DNA of 53,341 nt from Rhizobium sp. CG5 (lineage in GTDB: Bacteria > Pseudomonadota > Alphaproteobacteria > Rhizobiales > Rhizobiaceae): positions 1 through 53,341 of the forward strand of contig NZ_JABAEF010000030.1 in NCBI RefSeq assembly GCF_023701945.1, read 5' to 3'. Shown piece by piece: positions 8,740 through 17,283 of this stretch. Both the position numbers and the translations under genes were made by a program. The stretch's first letter is position 1. The number at the start of each line of letters is the position of its first letter. Below the pieces are notes generated by a model that made no database searches, was not told the DNA's origin, and saw only the letters and a list, made by a program, of their open reading frames with translations.

Positions 8740-9150
8740 CTAATCTCGGCCGGTTGGATGACCTAGGAAATGCTCTACCGCTTCGCCAAGCTGCACCCAC
8801 GTATGTTTCGATTGCTCGAATACTGACATGGTCGGTGGCGCGAACGCCGGGTCGGCAAACGAACCTATCGCCACCCCTATCCAAGACGGCGAGGCATCGG
8901 CCTTCCAATAGACGGTCGAACCGCAAGTGGGGCAAAAATACATGCGGACCTTGCGACCACTATCACCCGCGCGAGCAAATTCCGTTGCTGTTCCAGATAT
9001 TTCGACGCACTCAACCGAGTAAAACGCATTGGCGCTGAACGGCGCACCAGTTCTTCGCTGGCAAGCGAAACAGTGACATAGCGCAGTCAATTGGGGTGGC
9101 TCTTTAAACGTCAGTCTAAGAGCGCCGCAGGCGCATCGGGCGTCAGCCAT
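8740..9150 (-). CDS. GFA/CENP-V domain protein
   Basis: A 136-residue zinc-binding protein of the glutathione-dependent formaldehyde-activating (GFA) fold. The paired cysteine motifs are visible: CACGALRL near the N-terminus, CHCFACQRRTG, and FCPTCGSTVYW. The family motif GAPFSANAFY is also present. The start at 9150 (MADARCACG) is supported by GGAGTTTCT just upstream; a longer frame to 9225 adds an unrelated 25-residue leader. Most members have no proven activity, so no reaction is assigned. It looks intact inside a region of broken genes. Confidence 0.87.
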   Translation of the reverse strand: MADARCACGALRLTFKEPPQLTALCHCFACQRRTGAPFSANAFYSVECVEISGTATEFARAGDSGRKVRMYFCPTCGSTVYWKADASPSWIGVAIGSFADPAFAPPTMSVFEQSKHTWVQLGEAVEHFLGHPTGRD

Positions 9151-9360
9151 AGAAACTCCTTCCGCTTGCGCGGTGAGATTATGTTGATGTTGGAGAGTGA
9201 AGCGCAGGCCTGAACCGCAATTCATTGCGAGGGGCTATGCGAAGGGGCTGAAACCTGATGCAATTTCAGGTCTGCCACAGCACCAAGGTAGATCGTGGGA
9301 GTGTTGATGTCTAGGGGGGAGATAGGCTGTGGCGAATTCCCGACATTTTCTCGAATTTCA

Positions 9361-9571
9361 TAGCCTATATGCCCTCGATGATCCAATAGGGGCCATTTGC
9401 GGCTTCGGTTACAAGCCGATCACGCTCGGGTCGCGGGCGTTCTCCAGCCTAGCCCGGTAGCCAGTGGAGATCGTCCAGATGAGTGAGCGGAAGCAGGAGC
9501 TTAGTGGCCAGATGCTTGGTCAGCCAAGACTTGCCGCTTCCGCCATTGCCTGCGATGAAAATCCGATCCAT
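9361..9571 (-). pseudogene. P-loop kinase-like (FlaR/adenylate-kinase-like) pseudogene
   Basis: Reading from ATG 9571 on the minus strand gives MDRIFIAGNGGSGKSWLTKH, then LPLTHLDDLHWLPG, then a TAG. After it the same frame goes on with GPYWIIEGI and a second TAG. The Walker A motif GNGGSGKS, the HLDD-HW segment and the W-I-EG segment are the family layout of small 'topology modulation' ATPases (about 170-200 residues). A ribosome site (GGCGGGAG) is still present. The two in-frame stops show the gene is dead. Between 9151 and 9360 I see no gene. Confidence 0.7.
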
Positions 9572-9722
9572 TAGCACTCCCGCCGCAGCCTGTTTCGGCC
9601 GTCAAAGTCGCTATTGTTTCTGATGGTTTTCTGGCTGGCTAGTGGGTTTCGATGTTCGCAAGGGCTGATGGCTGTCAGCTTCGGCCGAACTCGGTCTTCA
9701 GCTCGTCGCAAAAGTCCGGTTC

Positions 9723-9778
9723 TGCTCAATATATTACCCCGACTTCTGCAATGCCACAAAATCAGGATTTCCGCGATA
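9723..9778. repeat. junction repeat R3
   Basis: CTCAATATATTACCCCGACT followed by TCTGCAATGCCACAAAATCA and GGATTTCCGCGATAA aligns base by base with R1 over about 55 bp. It sits immediately next to the 3' end of the truncated methyltransferase (stop at 9788, minus strand). Confidence 0.5.
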
Positions 9779-9787
9779 ACCTCACGG

Positions 9788-10093
9788 CTACCGCTGACGC
9801 GCCAGCCAGACCGTGTGCCCGCTACAGTTAGGGTCTTCCGCAACATGGGCCAAAATATCAAAGCCATCCCGGTCGAGCAGCAGGCGGTATTCGTCGGGGT
9901 CGAGGCTGGCATGATAGAGGGGTTCCCCTTCCAACGTGCCAATAGTTTCGCCGAAGTTGGGGCCGCTCGTGAACAGCAATGGTGCTTCCGGTTCGACATG
10001 TTCGCGGAAGATGGGGAACATGATGCGCTGATCGTGTGGCGCAAGGTGAAAGAAGCTGCACGCTATTCTATGCCAGAATACTCCGCCCGCCAA
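9788..10093 (-). pseudogene. SAM-dependent methyltransferase, C-terminal fragment
   Basis: About 100 residues match the C-terminal half of a class I methyltransferase. They include the GGVFW strand, FFHLAPHDQRIMFPIF, LLFTSGPNFGETIG, GEPLYHASLDPDEYR, and the closing AHVAEDPNCSGHTVWLAR. The glycine-rich SAM-binding motif I would lie upstream and is absent, and the sequence before VFWHRIACSFF is not recognisable. The gene is truncated at its 5' side. Confidence 0.7.
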
Positions 10094-10199
10094 AGTGTCC
10101 TTACATCATCCCGGGAGTACAGGCAGATCGATCCCACGGCATAGAAATGGAGTAGGCTGATCAATGGCAGTGAACGACAAGCGAGAGGGGCAACTAAGC

Positions 10200-10500
10200 G
10201 ATGGCGAAATCCACCTCCAAAACTACGCCATTACCGCCGTTTCTACTACCCGTCACTCCCACTCGAGTATTTTTTCTGTCCTAAGGAATTGATTTCACTA
10301 CAGAAAAACTTCATTTCGGCACCGAGAGCCGTGACGCAGGCCGTCAAAAAGCTAGCCTGTTGATTTTGTTGTATTTTTGGGAAATCGCAGCACAGAAAAA
10401 ATTCTGTGACTATCGACATCGATCGGCCATTTCGCTGCTGCCGTGACCGGCGAAGGTCGAATCTAACTCTCCGATAAAGTACCGTCAAAACTGACAAAAT
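10200..10500. repeat. element-end repeat, copy 1
   Basis: About 300 bp that recur, diverged, at 29678-29985 and 38969-39225. Conserved blocks in order are the att core, CCGTCAAAAAGCTAGCCTG then TTGATTTTG, the hairpin ACAGAAAAAATTCTGT followed by GACTATCGACATCGATCGG, and AAGTACCGTCA. Copy 1 also shares CGAAATCCACCTCC-AAACTA on the left of the core with copy 2. The region 10094-10581 contains no gene I can support other than this repeat. Confidence 0.75.
10234..10264 (-). other. attachment site 1 (guaA 3'-end type)
   Basis: On the minus strand this 31-bp core contains GAGTGGGAGTGA, which reads Glu-Trp-Glu-stop. That is the invariant end of GMP synthase GuaA (...TIEWE). The codons before it read Ile-Leu, so the core is preserved in the guaA frame. 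The 31 bases are identical to attachment site 3 at 38969-38999. The 3' end of guaA is an established integration target of tyrosine-recombinase elements (for example the attG site of tripartite rhizobial ICEs). Confidence 0.75.
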
Positions 10501-10581
10501 CAATGCGCCCACCTTGGTCCTGAGTATTGGATCACGGGAAGTTAGGTCGTGCACATGTGCGCGGAAGATAGAGGTTGAAAG

Positions 10582-10710
10582 GTGAAGACAGTTTCTCGCG
10601 AGGAGCTTTACAAACAGGTTTGGTCCAAACCCATGACCAAAGTTGCCGCAGACTACGGCGTTACGGGTACGGCATTGAAGAAGACCCGCAATCGCCACCG
10701 CATGAACACC
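10582..10710 (+). pseudogene. hypothetical protein, N-terminal fragment
   Basis: From GTG 10582 the protein starts with VSREELYKQVWSKPMTKVAA and continues to GTALKKTRNRHR. This is the conserved start of a family of hypothetical proteins often found in genomic islands; the usual PTPPRGYWAK segment should follow. Instead the sequence changes abruptly at about 10700 into the 3' flank of the NIPSNAP gene. The fragment marks the join between the element end and the catabolic cargo. Function unknown. Confidence 0.45.
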
Positions 10711-10733
10711 GTCTTGACGGCGGGCGCGCCAGT

Positions 10734-11297
10734 CTACAGCCGGGAGAATACCAGCGGCCGGAGAACGGTTGGGCAGGAACCGCCGGCGTATTCAACCGCG
10801 AGCGGATCGGGCGAACGGGAAAGAAGGGCAAGCGGCAGGCTGGGGTCGCCTGAGAGAGGCTGAAAGGCCGCGACGGTTTCACCATCGAATTCACCATTGA
10901 CGATAGCAGCGAATTCGCCGGCGAAAAGAGGCGATCCGGCTTCACGCGCGGGCATGGGTTCACGTCTCTTCACAAGCATTTTTTCGAACAGGCCGGAGCC
11001 GGAGGACAGACGTAGCATGCGGTTCTGCTGTTCCTCCACCAGCGGGAAGGCTCTGGGGATGAATTCCTTCACCCATTCGTCTTCCTTGGCCAATGCTGCG
11101 CGACAGGCCTCGCGCTCGGCCCAGTCCGTATAGCTCCAGAGATGATGGATGGTATTGAGCGGCCCGGTTTCGGCGAGCCAGTAGCCCATCAGCGGCAGAT
11201 GCCGGCTCACGAATGGAAGCCCGTGGTCCGCCAGCAGTTCGAGATAGGGTATCGCCGCGCCGGGTTTCAGCCGGTAGCTTCGCCATTCGTGAATCAT
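10734..11297 (-). CDS. NIPSNAP family protein (1)
   Basis: A 187-residue protein with two ferredoxin-like NIPSNAP repeats. The first begins IHEWRSYRLKPGAAIPYLEL and includes TIHHLWSYTDWAERE; the second is degenerate. The start is the ATG at 11297 preceded by GGAGG. The C-terminal end (LRPLVFSRL) parallels that of the second NIPSNAP protein in this window (LPLSFSPLK), so the gene is probably complete. NIPSNAP proteins next to catabolic operons are suspected to be small-molecule-binding or enzymatic helpers. It is transcribed with, and downstream of, the AraC gene at 11442, or from its own promoter in the 144-bp gap. Confidence 0.82.
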   Translation of the reverse strand: MIHEWRSYRLKPGAAIPYLELLADHGLPFVSRHLPLMGYWLAETGPLNTIHHLWSYTDWAEREACRAALAKEDEWVKEFIPRAFPLVEEQQNRMLRLSSGSGLFEKMLVKRREPMPAREAGSPLFAGEFAAIVNGEFDGETVAAFQPLSGDPSLPLALLSRSPDPLAVEYAGGSCPTVLRPLVFSRL

Positions 11298-11441
11298 CTT
11301 TTCCTCCATGCCCTTACGACGTCGCGCAGGAAAGGTCCCAATCGATTGCGACGCGCATTGGAAGATTGGTTCAGGAGGCCTTGCGATGAAATGGATCGTC
11401 CGTCACAAAACATGGACGATCCATCGCTCTCACGGGTCGCT

Positions 11442-12341
11442 CTACTCGTGGCTGCCTGTCACCTGCTTGCGATAGGCACCCGGCGATATGCCGACCTGCC
11501 GGGTGAAGAAGCGGTTGAAATAGGCGGGATCTTCGAAGCCCGTCATATGGGCCACCTGCGCCACGCTGCTCTCGGTATAGACCAGATAGCGCTTGGCCTC
11601 GATCGTGACGCGCTCGTAGAGCAGGTCGGAGGCCGTCTTGCCTGCCCGGTTCTTGCAGGCCGCGTTGAGCCGCGCCGGGGTGACGGCGAGAGCATCGGCA
11701 TAGAAGGCCGGCGAGCGCTCGATGCGGAAATGCTCCTCCAGCAGCGCCCGGTAGCGGGCAAGAAGATCGTAGTCCCTGTCGGGCGCGATGATGCGCGGGT
11801 CTTCCTGCGTGATACTGAGGCGCAGGACCACCACCAGAACCCGCATGAACTGCGCGAGGATCGCGGTACGGCGGCCGGGGGCGGACCAGACATATTCACG
11901 GTGCAGCCAGCAGAACGTGTCGGTGACGGCGGCGATGTTGACGCCGGTTCCTTCCAGCGAATAGACGGCCGGTCGGCTCGCGGTATCGATGAGCCTTGCG
12001 TCCCTCGCCGCTGCCGCCTTCAGGCAGCCGAGGGCGGCGGTAACGACAAAACCGTCAGTTCCTGGATCGAAGTCGATTTGGTGGACGATGCCCGCCGGAA
12101 TGACCAGGACCCCGGGAACGGCGATCGTCAGCGAAAGCTCCTCCAAACGGATGGTGCCGCCCCCCTCGCGCACCAGCAGAACCTGCATGTGGTCGGGATG
12201 GGCGTGCGGACGAATCCTCCAATCGTTTGGACCGCTTCGCTCCCTGATGATCTCGATGTTCAGTAAGTCTAGTTCGACATCCGCACCCTGATCTCCATAG
12301 AGATAGTAGTGCGGAACGCTCGCCGTTGCCTCGCCGCCCAT
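11442..12341 (-). CDS. AraC family regulator (PobR/HpaA-like)
   Basis: A 299-residue AraC protein. The N-terminal cupin has HAHPDHMQVLLVREGGG and PAGIVHQIDFDPG, like regulators of hydroxybenzoate and hydroxyphenylacetate catabolism. The C-terminal double HTH ends VAHMTGFEDPAYFNRFFTRQ and GISPGAYRK. The ATG at 12341 is preferred because AGGAGG lies four bases upstream; much longer upstream extensions overlap the divergent gene. It is divergent from the flavoprotein operon at 12466 with 124 bp between starts, so it probably activates that operon in response to an aromatic or cyclic acid. Confidence 0.9.
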   Translation of the reverse strand: MGGEATASVPHYYLYGDQGADVELDLLNIEIIRERSGPNDWRIRPHAHPDHMQVLLVREGGGTIRLEELSLTIAVPGVLVIPAGIVHQIDFDPGTDGFVVTAALGCLKAAAARDARLIDTASRPAVYSLEGTGVNIAAVTDTFCWLHREYVWSAPGRRTAILAQFMRVLVVVLRLSITQEDPRIIAPDRDYDLLARYRALLEEHFRIERSPAFYADALAVTPARLNAACKNRAGKTASDLLYERVTIEAKRYLVYTESSVAQVAHMTGFEDPAYFNRFFTRQVGISPGAYRKQVTGSHE

Positions 12342-12465
12342 TTTTCCTCCTGTCATTGCTCCCATCGAATTGTGCAACAAATGCGCGGCAGCGTCCATTG
12401 GTCCGGCCCGCCCCCGCGCGTAGCAATTTCCCCATGGGATGTGATGTGAGAAACGGGAGGAAATC

Positions 12466-14184
12466 ATGGAACGGGCAAGCGAGGGGCGCGTCTGTGACGT
12501 GCTGGTGGTTGGGTCCGGCGCGGGAGGGCTCGCAACAGCGATCACCGCAGAAAAACACGGACTGTCGGTCACCGTCATCGAGAAGGAAGCCGTCTTCGGC
12601 GGCACCACCGCCTTTTCCGGCGGCGTGCTGTGGATCCCCGGCAACCGCCACGGTAAGACGAACAATCCCGCCGACACCCGCGAGGCCGCGCGCCGCTACA
12701 TGGCGGCCGAGACGGGAAACTGGTTCCAGCCCGAGGCCGTCGATGCGTTTCTGGACGCGGGGCCGCGCATGCTCGACTGGTTCGAGAAGGAAACGGCGGT
12801 CAAGTTCGTACCGACGCTTTATCCGGACTATCATCCGACAACGGAAGGCGGCGTGGATGTCGGGCGCTCGGTACTTGCCGCGCCCTTCGATACCAGGGCA
12901 CTTGGCGAAGACCTGAAACGGCTGAGGCCGCCGCTCTCGACCATCACCTTCATGGGCATGATGTTCAATTCCTCGAATGCCGACATCAAGCACTTCTTCA
13001 ATGCCACGAAGTCGCCAGTGTCCTTCGCCTATGTGGTGAAACGGCTGGTCGCCCATGCAGGCGAGGTGGTTCGCCACGGCCGCGGCGTGCAGGTCACCAG
13101 CGGCAATGCACTCGCCGCCCGGCTGGCCAGGAGCTGCCTCGATCTCGGCATTCCGATCCTGACCGAAACGCCCGCCCTGCATCTCGTCAAGGCAGATGGT
13201 CGTGTGATCGGCACCGATGTCGGCGGAAAGAACCCGGGACGGATCACCGCGCGACGTGGAGTCGTGCTTGCCTGCGGCGGCTATGCCCATGATCTTGCTC
13301 GCCGGGCGGAGACCTACGCCCATCTGAAGGCCGGTGGCGGGCATTTCTCGCCGGTGCCGGAGGCCATCACCGGCGACGGCATACGGCTCGGGGAGGAAGC
13401 GGGTGCTGCCTTCGATGCGGAATATCCGCAGCCCGCGGCCTGGATGCCGGTCAGCCGGGTGCCGGGCAAGGGCGTCTTTCCGCATCTGCTCGACCGCTAC
13501 AAACCCGGCATGATCGCTGTGCTGTCCAACGGCAGGCGCTTCACCAACGAGAGCGAGAGCTATCACGATGTCGGCGCGGCCATGGTCGCTTCCGGCGAGG
13601 CTTCCGCCTGGCTGATCTGCGACCACCGTACCATCCGCAAATACGGCCTCGGCCATACCAAGCCGGCCCCCATGCCGCTCTGGCTCTGGTTGCGCACCGG
13701 CTACCTGAAGAAGGGAAGAACCATTGGCGAACTGGCACGCGCCTGCGGCATCGACCCCGAAGGGCTGGAGGAGACCGTCTCGGTTTTCAATCGCGGCGCG
13801 CGCGAGGGCCGCGACGAGGCCTTCCGTCGCGGCGAGACCGCGTTCAACCGCTATCTGGCGGACCCGGACCACAAGCCGAATCCGGCGGTCGCACCAGTGC
13901 AGCAGGGGCCGTTCTATGCGGTCCGGATGGAGATGGGCGACCTCGGCACCTTCGACGGGTTGAAAACGACGGTTCCGGGCGAGGTTCTCGACCGGCAGGG
14001 AGCCATCATCCCCGGCCTGTTTGCTGTCGGCAACGACCGCGCCTCCATCATGGGGGGAAACTATCCCGGCGCCGGCATTACGCTCGGCCCTGCCATGACC
14101 TTCGGCTGGATCACCGGACGCCATCTCGCCGGCATCGCCCAGGAAACAGACAGCAAAACCGACAACAGGGAGAAAGCATCGTGA
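12466..14184 (+). CDS. KstD-like FAD-dependent dehydrogenase (1)
   Basis: A 572-residue flavoprotein of the fumarate reductase/3-ketosteroid delta-1-dehydrogenase superfamily. The N-terminal FAD site reads VVGSGAGGLATAI, and EKEAVFGGTTAFSGGVLWIPG is the KstD-type flavin segment. Near the C-terminus GLFAVGNDRASIMGG is followed by NYPGAGITLGP. In KstD enzymes the Tyr and the Gly four residues later bind and polarise the substrate ketone, and both are present here. There is no Tat or Sec signal and no heme domain, so it is a cytoplasmic desaturase acting next to a ring ketone. It is first in an operon with two SDRs (the GTG start of the next gene overlaps its stop) and is divergent from AraC. 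The substrate is probably an alicyclic acid or steroid-like ketone, not determined. Confidence 0.85.
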   Translation: MERASEGRVCDVLVVGSGAGGLATAITAEKHGLSVTVIEKEAVFGGTTAFSGGVLWIPGNRHGKTNNPADTREAARRYMAAETGNWFQPEAVDAFLDAGPRMLDWFEKETAVKFVPTLYPDYHPTTEGGVDVGRSVLAAPFDTRALGEDLKRLRPPLSTITFMGMMFNSSNADIKHFFNATKSPVSFAYVVKRLVAHAGEVVRHGRGVQVTSGNALAARLARSCLDLGIPILTETPALHLVKADGRVIGTDVGGKNPGRITARRGVVLACGGYAHDLARRAETYAHLKAGGGHFSPVPEAITGDGIRLGEEAGAAFDAEYPQPAAWMPVSRVPGKGVFPHLLDRYKPGMIAVLSNGRRFTNESESYHDVGAAMVASGEASAWLICDHRTIRKYGLGHTKPAPMPLWLWLRTGYLKKGRTIGELARACGIDPEGLEETVSVFNRGAREGRDEAFRRGETAFNRYLADPDHKPNPAVAPVQQGPFYAVRMEMGDLGTFDGLKTTVPGEVLDRQGAIIPGLFAVGNDRASIMGGNYPGAGITLGPAMTFGWITGRHLAGIAQETDSKTDNREKAS

Positions 14185-14960
14185 ACTGGCTGGGACTGGA
14201 GGGAAAGACCGCCGTCATTACCGGCGGCGGCGGCGGCATAGGTCAGGCGCTCGCCCGCGCCTTTGCCGGGCAGGGCGCGCGTGTCGTACTGGTCGATCGC
14301 ACTCTTGAACGCACGCAGCCGCTCGCCGCTGAACTGGGGAATGGCGCGCTTGCTCTCGCCTGCGACCTGTCTTGGCCGGAGCAGATCGAGGCCGCAGCGG
14401 GTCGGGTGGACAAGGACGGTGGCGCGGATATCCTCGTCAATAATGCCGGCGTGCTGCACCCCGGCCCGCTCGACAGTGTATCGTTGGCGGACTGGTCAAT
14501 GATGCTCTCGGTGAACCTCACCGGCTACATGCTCTCCGCTCAGGCTTTCGGCAAGGGAATGCTGGCGCGGGGGTCCGGTGCGTTGGTCCATGTCGCGAGC
14601 GTCGCCGGCAGCGAACCGCAGCCGGCTAGCGGCGCCTATTCCACCTCGAAGGCGGCGATCCTGATGCTGTCGCGCCAGCTTGCCTATGAATGGGGACCGA
14701 GGGGCGTAAGATCGAACACGCTGAGCCCGGGCCTGGTACGCACTCCGCTTTCGGAAGCCTTCTATGCCGATGCCACAACGCGGGAGCAGCGCGAGGCCAT
14801 GGTGCCGCTTCGCCGTATCGCCACGCCCGACGACATGGCGGATGTGGCACTCTTCCTTGCCTCGCCGCGCGCATCCTACTTGACTGGCCAGGACGTGGTG
14901 GTCGATGGCGGACTGACCCAGTCCCTGATGGGCCTCGTACCGAGGCCGGGCTATGCGTGA
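14181..14960 (+). CDS. short-chain dehydrogenase (SDR)
   Basis: A 259-residue classical SDR. It has TGGGGGIG at residues 11-18, NNAGVLH, Ser in HVASVAG, the YSTSK catalytic pair, and a C-terminal YLTGQDVVVDGG that closes the family fold. The GTG start overlaps the stop of the flavoprotein gene (GTGA), which implies translational coupling. It probably oxidises a ring hydroxyl to the ketone used by the neighbouring flavoprotein, or reduces the product; the direction is inferred from context only. Confidence 0.88.
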   Translation: MNWLGLEGKTAVITGGGGGIGQALARAFAGQGARVVLVDRTLERTQPLAAELGNGALALACDLSWPEQIEAAAGRVDKDGGADILVNNAGVLHPGPLDSVSLADWSMMLSVNLTGYMLSAQAFGKGMLARGSGALVHVASVAGSEPQPASGAYSTSKAAILMLSRQLAYEWGPRGVRSNTLSPGLVRTPLSEAFYADATTREQREAMVPLRRIATPDDMADVALFLASPRASYLTGQDVVVDGGLTQSLMGLVPRPGYA

Positions 14961-15711
14961 GGCGCTGGTCACAGGAGGCGCCGACGGCATCGGCTTTGCC
15001 ACGGCGCTCAAGCTTGCCGAGATCGGCTATCGGGTGACGATCGCCGATCTCAACGGCGAAAGGGCCATTGAGCGCGCGGCCGAACTCAGCCAGATTCATC
15101 CCGGCTCTGCTCATCGCGGCATCGTCTGCGACATCACCGACGAGGTGCGGGCAGCGGAGGTCGCGGCCTCCGCCACCTTCGACGTTCTCGTCAACAATGC
15201 CGGTATCGGCGACAGCCATATGCCGACGCTGGAACAGGGGCTGGATGCTTTCCGCAATGTGGTGGACGTGCACCTTGCCGGGACCTTCCTGATGTCGCGG
15301 GAGGTTGGGAGGGGCATGGTGGCGCGGGGCCGCGGCGCAATCGTCAACCTGTCTTCCATCGCCGGCGTCACGGGACTGCCGAAACGCAATGCCTATGGCG
15401 CGGCCAAGGCGGGCGTCGTCGCCATGACACGGGCCATGGCCTGCGAGTGGGCGGGTCGTGGCGTGCGTGTCAATGCTGTCGCGCCGGCCTTCGTGGAAAC
15501 CGCGCTGGTGAAGAAACTCGCCGATGCCGGCCGCATCGATCTGCCGGTTATTCGCCGGCGCACACCGATTGGCCGGCTGATCGCCGCGGAGGAGGTGGCA
15601 TCCGCGATTGCCTTTCTGCTGTCGCCGGAAGCCTCCGGCATTACCGGCATCGTGCTGCCGGTTGATGGCGGCTGGACCGCCTTCGGCGATTTCGGGGATG
15701 CATCGGCTTAG
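14953..15711 (+). CDS. short-chain dehydrogenase (SDR)
   Basis: A 252-residue classical SDR. It carries TGGADGIG at the N-terminus, NNAGIGD, Ser in NLSSIAG, and YGAAK; its ending GIVLPVDGGWTAFGD matches the family. It overlaps the previous gene by 8 bp, so the three genes from 12466 form one transcript. It is only moderately similar to its neighbour, so the two probably act on different steps or stereoisomers. A strong hairpin terminator follows 28 bp after the stop. Confidence 0.88.
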   Translation: MREALVTGGADGIGFATALKLAEIGYRVTIADLNGERAIERAAELSQIHPGSAHRGIVCDITDEVRAAEVAASATFDVLVNNAGIGDSHMPTLEQGLDAFRNVVDVHLAGTFLMSREVGRGMVARGRGAIVNLSSIAGVTGLPKRNAYGAAKAGVVAMTRAMACEWAGRGVRVNAVAPAFVETALVKKLADAGRIDLPVIRRRTPIGRLIAAEEVASAIAFLLSPEASGITGIVLPVDGGWTAFGDFGDASA

Positions 15712-15738
15712 ACCTTCGACCAGTCTGAAGACCGTAAC

Positions 15739-15773
15739 GAAAAGGCCCGGTGAAACATTCACCGGGCCTTTTC
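15739..15773. terminator. bidirectional intrinsic terminator
   Basis: A perfect 16-bp stem (GAAAAGGCCCGGTGAA and its complement) with a three-base loop, with A- and T-rich ends on both sides. It lies between the convergent ends of the SDR operon (15711) and livF (15807) and can stop both transcripts. Confidence 0.85.
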
Positions 15774-15806
15774 GCATTACACCCTGGGAGGAATTGGGTC
15801 AGTGTT

Positions 15807-16529
15807 TCAAGCAGCGTCCTCGATGTGGCCGCCGAGGAAGAGTTGGCCGACGCGCGGGTCCTTTAGCAGTGTGTCGGCCTTGTCGAACATGCGGGCCTGG
15901 CCAAGTTCGAGCACGAGACCGTAGTCCGACATCGCGAGCGCTGCCTTGGCATTCTGCTCGACCATCAGGACGGTCACGCCCTGATCGCGCAGGCGGATCA
16001 GCGTCTGAAACACCTCCTGCACGAGATTCGGCGAAAGCCCGATCGAGGGTTCGTCGATCAGGATCAGCTTGGGATCGAGCAGCAGGGCGCGGGCGATCTC
16101 GAGCTGTTTCTGCTGGCCGCCGGAAAGCTCGATCGCCTTCTGGTCCTTGCGCTGGCGCAGCATGGGAAACTGGTCCATCACCTCTTCCATGCGCCGCCTC
16201 ACCCTGGCCTGATCCTTGGAGGTGATGCCGCCGAGTTCCAGATTGTGAAGCACGGAAAGCTGCGGCACGACGTTGCGGCCCTGCGGCACATAGGTGACGC
16301 CGCGGGCGATCATCTCGGCAGGCGATTTCTTCGTGACGTCTTCTCCATCCAGCAGGATCTTGCCCGAATGGATGTTGAGAAGGCCGAAGATCGCCTTGAA
16401 CACCGTCGACTTGCCGGCGCCGTTCGGCCCGATCACCGTGGTGATCGACGCTTTCGGAATGGTAAACGAGGTTCCGTTGAGGATGGTGATGCGGCCGTAG
16501 CCGCCGGTGATTTTCTTCATCTCCAGCAT
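15807..16529 (-). CDS. livF: branched-chain amino-acid-type ABC transporter ATPase LivF
   Basis: A 240-residue ABC ATPase. Walker A is GPNGAGKST, the signature is LSGGQQKQ and Walker B is LILIDEPSIGLSP, with the switch His region VLMVEQNAKAAL. The start is the ATG at 16529 after GGAGG; a TTG 12 bases upstream is less likely. It is last in the Liv operon, directly after livG. Hydrophobic amino-acid transporters of this family also take up aromatic and alicyclic acids, which fits the catabolic genes around it. Confidence 0.92.
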   Translation of the reverse strand: MLEMKKITGGYGRITILNGTSFTIPKASITTVIGPNGAGKSTVFKAIFGLLNIHSGKILLDGEDVTKKSPAEMIARGVTYVPQGRNVVPQLSVLHNLELGGITSKDQARVRRRMEEVMDQFPMLRQRKDQKAIELSGGQQKQLEIARALLLDPKLILIDEPSIGLSPNLVQEVFQTLIRLRDQGVTVLMVEQNAKAALAMSDYGLVLELGQARMFDKADTLLKDPRVGQLFLGGHIEDAA

Positions 16530-16530
16530 A

Positions 16531-17283
16531 TCAGCCTCCAAGATAAGCGTCGATGACCATCTGGTTCGACCGGATCTCGTCCGGCGTTCCCTGGGCGATG
16601 ACTTCGCCCTGCGCCAGCACGATGATGCGCGTGCACAGCGACATGACGAACTCCATGTTGTGCTCGATGACGACGAATGTCGTGCCGTGCTCGCGGTTAT
16701 ACGTGATGAGCCGTTCCTTCAGATGACCGAGCATGGTGAGGTTCACGCCCCCAGCCGGCTCATCCAGAAGCACGATGGCAGGCCCGGCCATGAAGGCCAT
16801 GGCAGCATCCACCAGCTTCTGCTGGCCGTAGGAAAGCGAGCCGGCCGGCGTGTTGCGATAAGGCGTCAGGCGGAAGAACTCGATGAGCTGTTCGGCCTTT
16901 TCGGTAAGGCCCGCATCCGGCTTGCCGAAGAGGCGCGAGAGCATCGAGCCCTCGTGCTCCTGTCCGGCAAGGATGACGTTGTCGAGAACGCTCATCTTCG
17001 GGAAAACCGAAAGCTGCTGGAAAGTACGGCCGACGCCCATCAGCGACAGGTCCGCCGGGCGCACGCCGTCGGTGGACCTGCCGTTGATCTCGCAGTGTCC
17101 CTCGCTCGGGCGAAGCTGCCCGAGGATGCAGTTGAACAGGGTCGACTTGCCGGAGCCGTTCGGGCCGATCAGGCCGAGTATCTCGCCCTTCTCGACCTCG
17201 AAGCTCACCCCGTGGACGGCGCGGATGCCGCCGAAGTGCTTGGAGATGTTGCGGACGGAAAGGATGGGTGCGTTCATGTTCAC
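16531..17283 (-). CDS. livG: ABC transporter ATPase LivG
   Basis: A 250-residue ABC ATPase of the LivG type. Walker A is GPNGSGKST, the signature is LSYGQQKLVD (a natural Y variant in LivG), and Walker B is IVLLDEPAGGVN. The LivG insertion ERPFQ-like region is represented by GVGRTFQQLSVFPKMSVLDN. It overlaps livM by four bases and is two bases from livF. It energises import together with LivF. Confidence 0.92.
   Translation of the reverse strand: MNMNAPILSVRNISKHFGGIRAVHGVSFEVEKGEILGLIGPNGSGKSTLFNCILGQLRPSEGHCEINGRSTDGVRPADLSLMGVGRTFQQLSVFPKMSVLDNVILAGQEHEGSMLSRLFGKPDAGLTEKAEQLIEFFRLTPYRNTPAGSLSYGQQKLVDAAMAFMAGPAIVLLDEPAGGVNLTMLGHLKERLITYNREHGTTFVVIEHNMEFVMSLCTRIIVLAQGEVIAQGTPDEIRSNQMVIDAYLGG

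Noticed and set aside
12055..14124. 689-residue minus-strand frame opposite the first flavoprotein
   Set aside because: It mirrors a gene with clear FAD motifs and has no family features of its own; antisense shadow.
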